Assembly: GCA_001820675.1 (NCBI GenBank)
Contig: MHQO01000048.1
Span: 4,605-10,134, forward strand
DNA length: 5,530 bases
Direction: 5' to 3'
Source of the DNA: Candidatus Sungbacteria bacterium RIFCSPLOWO2_01_FULL_47_10
GTDB taxonomy: Bacteria > Patescibacteriota > Minisyncoccia > Sungbacterales > GWA2-42-14
The position numbers and the translations under genes were made by a program. Below the pieces are notes generated by a model, which was given only the letters and a program-made list of their open reading frames with translations, ran no database searches and was not told where the DNA came from. This document shows, in pieces, positions 1 through 5,530 of this stretch. The number at the start of each line of letters is the position of its first letter. Position 1 is the first letter of the stretch.

Positions 1-155
1 AAAGGGTCGATGATGCAATTTTCCGTATCGTAATGTTTGTGTCCAGAGAAGTTCTCGGAAAAACATTGAGCCCCGAGGATCACCAGGAATTGATCATTCG
101 CGCACTGGAGGACGCGAAACGGGAAGGTTTTTTTACGGTAGAAAACAAGAAATAA
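1..155 (+). CDS. atpF: F0F1 ATP synthase subunit b, C-terminal fragment (5' end outside window)
   Basis: The reading frame is open from the window edge (first full codon at 3) to TAA at 153-155 and gives the last 50 residues of a protein. The segment VSREVLGKTLSPEDHQELI resembles the C-terminus of subunit b, where a short helical region (typically ...a..il.r.l....h..li..al..) contacts delta and the top of F1. Subunit b is the membrane-anchored peripheral stalk that keeps the alpha3-beta3 head from turning with the rotor. Its membrane anchor and most of the coiled coil lie upstream of the window. Position directly before the delta gene is where bacterial operons carry atpF, and this supports the call as much as the short sequence does. 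It could instead be a b' or b-delta-type stalk protein, but only the tail is visible. Confidence 0.8.
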   Translation, partial: RVDDAIFRIVMFVSREVLGKTLSPEDHQELIIRALEDAKREGFFTVENKK

Positions 156-180
156 ATGAACATAAACCATTGAAAATGTC

Positions 181-690
181 ATGAACGTAAAAGAAAAAAT
201 TGAATTGATATTGAAACACATTCGTACGGCAGAAGAGCGCGAAGAGGTTGAAGGCGCAATCACGGTCCTGCGGGAGAGCCGGTATCACGAATCGGGCTCG
301 TTTGATATCGGAGAAATTCTTCGGGAAAAAGTAAGCAGGAAAATCGCATCCATTTTTCAGGAAGTTATCGCAAGCGATGAATATCGCAAGGATAGCGCCA
401 CATCGGAGATTTTTTTTTCCGAACTTGAGAAGTCCGTTCGCGCAATGCGGCCACTTTCAATAACGCTTGCCGTTGAACCTGATGAAAAGACAATTGAACG
501 CGCATCGTCCTGGGTGACGCGCGAAGTTGGAAAAGACATATACCTTGTTTTCAAGCGAGACGGACGAGTACTCGGCGGCGCTGAACTTGTCTTTGCCGGG
601 CGGTATCGGGATTTTTCCCTTGCATGGCGTCTTGAAACTTTCTTTTGGGCAAGGAAGGAAGATGTCAGATCAATGATTCACCCGTCATAA
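181..690 (+). CDS. atpH: F0F1 ATP synthase subunit delta (divergent)
   Basis: This 169-residue protein is slightly shorter than usual delta/OSCP (about 175-180). Delta sits on top of F1 and joins the alpha N-termini to subunit b in the stator. The C-terminal part is the recognisable one: a beta-strand region near 92-99 (LSITLAVE), a helix near 101-117, then VLGGAELVFAGRYRDFSLAWR (130-150). That last stretch matches the delta signature of a Gly-Gly followed by g..v.D.Sl..rL. The N-terminal 1-90 is predicted helical and charged but lacks the usual r.A.ALf start, so homology there is weak. The gene lies 25 bases after atpF and 34 bases before atpA, the standard delta position. The leader before ATG 181 (attgaaaatgtc) has no Shine-Dalgarno motif. 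An ATG at 176 is closed at once by TGA. I am confident of the family because of the C-terminal motif plus position. Confidence 0.82.
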   Translation: MNVKEKIELILKHIRTAEEREEVEGAITVLRESRYHESGSFDIGEILREKVSRKIASIFQEVIASDEYRKDSATSEIFFSELEKSVRAMRPLSITLAVEPDEKTIERASSWVTREVGKDIYLVFKRDGRVLGGAELVFAGRYRDFSLAWRLETFFWARKEDVRSMIHPS

Positions 691-724
691 AAAAATTTTT
701 AGACTCGGTTAATGATCACACAAA

Positions 725-2185
725 ATGATTTTCGACTTTAAGGAATATTTAAATCGAACCGGCGAGATCGGATTTGTATCAAAGACTGTTTCGTCCTTGA
801 TTTTTGTCGAGGGTCTGCCTGGCGCAACGCTTCACGAAGTGGTTGTTTTCGAATCCGGCGACATTGGAGAGGTCATCGCACTATCTTCTTCAGTAGTCAG
901 CGTGTTGAGTTTTTCGAAAGACCCGGTTCGCGTCGGTATGCGCGTTGCACGAATTGGAAAGAATTTACAGATACCGGTCGGGGAACGGCTCTTTGGAAAG
1001 GTTATTAACCCCCTGGGGCGGTCAATTGATCCCGGGAGGCCTGTGCCGTCCGGGACCGAATTTCGTGCAATCAGAAAATCTCCTCCGGGGATTATTGATC
1101 GCGCCATTATATCCGAACAGTGTGAGACAGGAATGGCGCTTATTGATCTTTTGATGCCGATTGGTAAGGGGCAACGGGAGTTGGTACTGGGAGATCAAAA
1201 AACCGGAAAGAGCATGGTCCTCATGCGTACGTTGCTTTCGCAGGTCACTCAAGGCGCCGTTGGAATTTATGCCGTTATCGGCAAAGGAAAAATCGCCATC
1301 AAACAGGTTGAGGAAACGCTCACAAATTTCGGAATATTGGATCGCGTTATTACCGTAGTGACGAGCGCGGACGATGGTCCGGGCATGATGTATGCAACAC
1401 CATATTCGGCAATGACAATTGCGGAATATTTTCGCGATGTGGGCCGGAATGTTGTTTTGGTCCTTGACGATCTTTCGACTCACGCAAGGATTGTGCGTGA
1501 GATTGCTCTTTTGGGAAAGCGTTTTCCCGGACGTAACTCATACCCCGGCGATATTTTTTATACCCATGCATCTCTCCTTGAGCGGGCGGGGAATTTCAGC
1601 GGAAAAAACGGTCCCGTGTCTATAACGTGTCTTCCTGTTGCCGAGACGGTTCAGGGCGATATGACTGGTTATATCATTACAAACCTCATGTCCATGACCG
1701 ACGGCCACCTATATTTCGATCATCTTCTTTTTGCAGAGGGTCGCCGACCTGCCGTGGATGTTTTCTTGTCGGTAACGCGTGTAGGGAGACAGACGCAAAC
1801 ACCGCTACGCCTTGAAATCGGCAGGACAGTCATTCCTTTTCTTCGCAAGGCCGCCGACTTTCGCAATTTTGCGAGTTTTGGATCAGAACTCGGTCCTCAC
1901 ATAAAGGATGTTCTTGAGAAGGAAGAACGGCTGAATGAATTTTTTGATCAAACGGTATATCACACTATTCCCGGAAATCTTCAGTTGATTTTGTTCGGTT
2001 TTGCGTGGGGAGAAATATGGCGGGGTAAGACACGAATGGAGGTGAGGATTGAAATACAGAAACTGGTATATTCGTATGCGTCAGATGTGGCGTTACGCAA
2101 ACGAATGGATGCATATATATCCCGCTGCGACTCCATCGAATCACTGCTCACAGGGCTTCAGCAGTTTGATTTTTCAAAGAAATAA
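725..2185 (+). CDS. atpA: F0F1 ATP synthase subunit alpha
   Basis: This 486-residue protein (family usually 500-515) is the non-catalytic nucleotide-binding subunit of F1. The domains are in order: a beta-barrel at about 13-85, the nucleotide-binding domain at about 86-370, and a C-terminal helical domain. Visible motifs are PIGKGQREL (145-153), the P-loop GDQKTGKS (156-163; usual GDRQTGKT), IAEYFRD (232-238), DDLS (248-251), PGDIFYTHASLLERA (274-288) and MTDGH (324-328). The arginine finger that reaches into the beta catalytic site is R352 in SVTRVG. In the non-catalytic adenine site the equivalents of bovine F357, R362 and Q430 are kept (F336, R341, Q409), while Q432 is Val411. The N-terminus is about 13 residues shorter than in E. 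coli, cutting the delta-binding helix. No Shine-Dalgarno motif precedes ATG 725, and no upstream in-frame start is evident. The gamma gene follows after only 5 bases, suggesting translational coupling. Confidence 0.97.
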   Translation: MIFDFKEYLNRTGEIGFVSKTVSSLIFVEGLPGATLHEVVVFESGDIGEVIALSSSVVSVLSFSKDPVRVGMRVARIGKNLQIPVGERLFGKVINPLGRSIDPGRPVPSGTEFRAIRKSPPGIIDRAIISEQCETGMALIDLLMPIGKGQRELVLGDQKTGKSMVLMRTLLSQVTQGAVGIYAVIGKGKIAIKQVEETLTNFGILDRVITVVTSADDGPGMMYATPYSAMTIAEYFRDVGRNVVLVLDDLSTHARIVREIALLGKRFPGRNSYPGDIFYTHASLLERAGNFSGKNGPVSITCLPVAETVQGDMTGYIITNLMSMTDGHLYFDHLLFAEGRRPAVDVFLSVTRVGRQTQTPLRLEIGRTVIPFLRKAADFRNFASFGSELGPHIKDVLEKEERLNEFFDQTVYHTIPGNLQLILFGFAWGEIWRGKTRMEVRIEIQKLVYSYASDVALRKRMDAYISRCDSIESLLTGLQQFDFSKK

Positions 2186-2190
2186 AAAAG

Positions 2191-3066
2191 ATGATAAACA
2201 ACAAAACAATCAAAGAGGAACTTGAGCGGCTCGATAGTTTGAAAGCGCTTGTTGAAACGTATAAATCCATCGCCGCTTCCACCATGCGGCGCATTCGAAA
2301 CTCAGTTCTCGAAAACCGCGCGTTTCATCTCGGACTTGCGCGCATTTATCAGGAAGTGAGAATTGCATACCAAAAGGAACTCGTTCGAATTCTTCGGAGA
2401 AAAGGACGAAAAGATGTCGAAGCAATGAATGTTCTTAAAAAAAACGGCAAAACGGTTTTTGTATTTCTTTCTGCCAATGTCGGGTTGTACGGCGATATTA
2501 TCCGAAAGACTTTTCATTTTTTTGCAGAACAGGTAAATCGGTATCACCCTGAAGTCATCGTGGTCGGGCGCATCGGAAGGGTGTTGTTTGAGGAGACATT
2601 CCCGGGTGTTTCGTATTCCTATTTCGATTTTCCCGATACGCATATTGATCTCGATAGTATCCGCAAAATCTCCCGAACAATTCATGAATATGAGGACGTA
2701 TTCATATTTCATGGCCGTTTTAAAAATGTCGTTGAACAACTTCCTGTTTCATCAAACATTTCCGGACAGGAGTTGGGCGGAGGAGCGCCTCATGATGCCG
2801 GGGCGCGGTATATTTTCGAACCGACGCTTGAGGATGTCGCCATTTTTTTCGAAACGGAGATTTTCGCATCAACCCTTGAACAATCGTTTAATGAATCACG
2901 TTTGGCAAAACTTGCGAGCCGCATGATGCTGCTGGATCGTTCAACAACCCATATTGATACGGAAGCGCATAAAATGTATTTCGAAAAACAGCGTCTGCGC
3001 CACCGAACATATAACAAAAAACAGCTTGATGCCGTAAGCGGTGTCGCATTGTGGGGCAGTTCCTAG
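2191..3066 (+). CDS. atpG: F0F1 ATP synthase subunit gamma
   Basis: This 291-residue protein has normal gamma length (E. coli 287). Gamma is the central rotor shaft, a pair of N- and C-terminal helices inside alpha3-beta3 with a globular Rossmann-like domain outside. The N-terminal helix keeps YKSIAASTMRR (24-34, usual MkmVAaaKlrr) but not the ITKAM signature, which reads LVETY. SANVGLYGDI (94-103) corresponds to SDRGLCGxxN. The globular domain ends near YIFEPTLEDV (207-216). The C-terminal helix carries SRMMLLDRST (243-252, usual aRMvAMdnAt) and ends in VSGVALWG. At the catch region that touches beta, R270 aligns with the conserved Arg, but the next position is His271 where Gln is normal. 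Residues 184-206 are Gly/Ser-rich and look like a loop. The leader is A-rich (gaaataaaaaag) with no Shine-Dalgarno motif, and the ATG is 5 bases from the alpha stop. The stop is TAG. Confidence 0.94.
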   Translation: MINNKTIKEELERLDSLKALVETYKSIAASTMRRIRNSVLENRAFHLGLARIYQEVRIAYQKELVRILRRKGRKDVEAMNVLKKNGKTVFVFLSANVGLYGDIIRKTFHFFAEQVNRYHPEVIVVGRIGRVLFEETFPGVSYSYFDFPDTHIDLDSIRKISRTIHEYEDVFIFHGRFKNVVEQLPVSSNISGQELGGGAPHDAGARYIFEPTLEDVAIFFETEIFASTLEQSFNESRLAKLASRMMLLDRSTTHIDTEAHKMYFEKQRLRHRTYNKKQLDAVSGVALWGSS

Positions 3067-3075
3067 GTTTTTTGA

Positions 3076-4485
<1,410 letters not shown>

Positions 4486-4534
4486 TCGGAAATAATGAAC
4501 GAGCAAATGGAGAATGCGATCTCCATTAGGAATC

Positions 4535-4810
4535 ATGACTGCCTTAATCGATCAGCAAAATCAGACCCTTTCGTTTACGGTTCGTGACAGAAACGGAGTC
4601 ATTTTTGAAGGAAAGGTTTTATCGGTCACATCATTGAATGAAAAAGGTGAGTTTGACGTATTGCCGCTTCATTCGAATTTCATATCTATTATCCGGGAAT
4701 ATGTCACCGCGCGGCTTGTTGACGGCGTGGAAAAACGAATTCCGCTTCAGGTTGGCGTATTGATGGTTCGTGACAATGGCGTCGAAGTATATCTGGGAAT
4801 TCTTCATTGA
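4535..4810 (+). CDS. atpC: F0F1 ATP synthase subunit epsilon, N-terminal domain only
   Basis: This short epsilon (91 residues from ATG 4535, 98 from in-frame ATG 4514) compares with about 130-140 in typical bacteria. Epsilon binds the foot of gamma and joins it to the c-ring. The beta-sandwich domain is recognisable: LSFTVRDRNGVIFEGKVLSV (12-31) matches the opening strands, KGEFDVLPLHSNFIS (37-51) matches GElGILPgHaPliT, and GVLMVRDNGVEVYLG (74-88) matches the gGf.ev..n.v.vla strands. The protein stops right after this, so the C-terminal helical hairpin that inhibits hydrolysis is absent. Start choice: AGGA at 4528-4531 lies just 3 bases before ATG 4535, while GGAG at 4509-4512 lies 1 base before ATG 4514, too close to work. 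Neither is ideal. It is the last gene of the ATP synthase set. Confidence 0.88.
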   Translation: MTALIDQQNQTLSFTVRDRNGVIFEGKVLSVTSLNEKGEFDVLPLHSNFISIIREYVTARLVDGVEKRIPLQVGVLMVRDNGVEVYLGILH

Positions 4811-4856
4811 TGCATTAATGGGTCATTATGGATTTCCTTTTTAACGCATACAGAAA

Positions 4857-5530
4857 ATGAATTTTTTAAGACGCATCTTGATGTTTTTTGATAATCTGAA
4901 CGGTTCATTCCGTTGGGTGGTTGTTATTTTTGTTGTTCTTGCGCTTGCCGGTAGCGCAGCTGCGGGATTTCTTTGGGTGAGCGGCGTTTCTTTTCAGGAT
5001 CTTGCGGAATTCCGTTTTGAGGGAGACGTGAGTCCTGCTGTCAACTTGGATGGGGATGCAGTGCGCGCACAAAATCCCGATATTCCTGCGGAGTCAGCGG
5101 TTTCCGGGAGGCCTATTCCGCTTTTACGGATTAACGCGGTTATGGACGTTGCGGGATCAAGCACGTATCGACAAAGAGTGGAGTTCTTAAACGGCATGAG
5201 CGTTCACGGACTGCTTACGGGAGAAAATATTGACCTTGCGACCGGAACGATTATTGCCTCAAATATTATCTACGGAGTCAGTGGGGGATCCGGTATCGTT
5301 GTAAGCGGGGGGCAAAACCCGGTGATATCACAAACTTTTTGGACACAAACAGGAGATACGATTGTTACGCAAGACCCAGGGCTTAATCTCGGAATCGGTG
5401 GCGGTATTTCAGCGGGCGGAGCTGTTGCGATAGGTTCTCAAGACAGATCAAATTTGACTCTTGCGGGTCCTGCGGTGATCGGGTTCGAGTCATATGCCAC
5501 ATCCACTATCCGCGGCGATGTTGCAAACGC
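4857..5530 (+). CDS. Membrane-anchored glycine-rich surface protein, N-terminal part (runs off window)
   Basis: An open frame starts at ATG 4857 and has no stop before the window end, giving 224 residues. The start is MNFLRRILMFFDN; the alternative ATG 4881 would remove 8 residues. A positively charged beginning is followed by one hydrophobic segment (about 20-41, WVVVIFVVLALAGSAAAGFL), a signal-anchor or uncleaved signal peptide. It could be cut after an Ala in GSAAAG, but hydrophobic residues continue. The rest should lie outside the membrane: an acidic linker (about 45-85), then Gly/Ser/Thr-rich beta-prone sequence including YGVSGGSGIVVSGGQNPVIS and FWTQTGDTIVTQDPG, then LGIGGGISAGGAVAIGS. 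I associate this style with large repetitive surface proteins of Patescibacteria and tail-fibre-like proteins with a C-terminal S74 chaperone domain. The C-terminus is not in view, so function is unassigned. It follows atpC by 46 bases on the same strand with no clear terminator between. Confidence 0.8.
   Translation, partial: MNFLRRILMFFDNLNGSFRWVVVIFVVLALAGSAAAGFLWVSGVSFQDLAEFRFEGDVSPAVNLDGDAVRAQNPDIPAESAVSGRPIPLLRINAVMDVAGSSTYRQRVEFLNGMSVHGLLTGENIDLATGTIIASNIIYGVSGGSGIVVSGGQNPVISQTFWTQTGDTIVTQDPGLNLGIGGGISAGGAVAIGSQDRSNLTLAGPAVIGFESYATSTIRGDVAN

Noticed and set aside
687..701. A7-T5 tract after the delta stop
   Set aside because: There is no GC stem, so it is not a terminator; it is likely just an A/T-rich spacer.
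1022..1483. 153-residue open frame on the - strand
   Set aside because: It lies wholly inside atpA, opposite to conserved F1 alpha motifs, and its protein (rich in His, Arg, Cys) shows no domain.
2302..2739. 145-residue open frame on the - strand
   Set aside because: Antisense to atpG, whose own sequence is clearly coding; no start context or recognisable motif.
4495..4587. Alternative frame starting at ATG 4495 ahead of epsilon
   Set aside because: It gives about 30 residues ending in TGA, out of frame with atpC, with no similarity to any known protein.
4816..4845. TAATG-GGT-CATTA hairpin followed by a T-rich tract, possible terminator
   Set aside because: The stem is only 5 bp and mostly A-T, and the T tract is interrupted and not adjacent; too weak for an intrinsic terminator.
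4828..4860. Ten-codon mini-ORF (MDFLFNAYRK) whose TGA overlaps the ATG at 4857
   Set aside because: Could act as a coupling leader peptide, but it is short, lacks a ribosome site and may be chance.
4994..5197. 67-residue open frame on the - strand
   Set aside because: Opposite the open + strand frame of the surface protein, which has a membrane anchor and coherent composition.

Overview
This window holds most of an F-type ATP synthase operon, all on the + strand, in the common bacterial order b-delta-alpha-gamma-beta-epsilon. It opens inside the 3' end of the b-subunit gene (atpF, 1-155). Next come delta (atpH, 181-690), alpha (atpA, 725-2185), gamma (atpG, 2191-3066), beta (atpD, about 3115-4485) and epsilon (atpC, about 4535-4810). 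The a and c subunits and most of b lie upstream, outside the window. The last gene (4857 to the window edge, open-ended) encodes the N-terminal part of a membrane-anchored, glycine-rich surface protein. No gene-free stretch exceeds 50 bases, apart from start-site ambiguity. I see no RNA genes, mobile elements, CRISPR arrays or convincing terminators.

The encoded proteins would form the catalytic head (alpha3-beta3), the central rotor stalk (gamma, epsilon) and the peripheral stator (delta and the b C-terminus). All are recognisable but clearly divergent from textbook F1 sequences. The phosphate-handling chemistry is intact: both P-loops, the catalytic glutamate of GVGER, Walker B, and the alpha arginine finger. 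Other conserved surfaces have drifted. The three aromatic residues that normally pack the adenine ring in the beta catalytic site are replaced by Leu, Leu and Gln. The gamma-beta catch contacts are altered. The delta-binding N-terminus of alpha is short, and epsilon has lost its C-terminal helical (inhibitory) domain. This could be a lineage-specific or second, specialised F-ATPase rather than an ordinary housekeeping copy.

The organism is probably a bacterium using the standard code (TAA, TAG and TGA all end genes here). The divergent, trimmed F1 subunits and the downstream protein, with its SGGxGIxVSGGQxPxIS and FWTQTGDTI-type segments, resemble what I associate with Patescibacteria (CPR, Parcubacteria-like). 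That is inference from pattern memory, not a search. Genes are tightly spaced (5 to about 50 bases) and their A/T-rich leaders mostly lack a clear Shine-Dalgarno sequence. This fits one transcript whose translation relies on coupling or SD-independent initiation.
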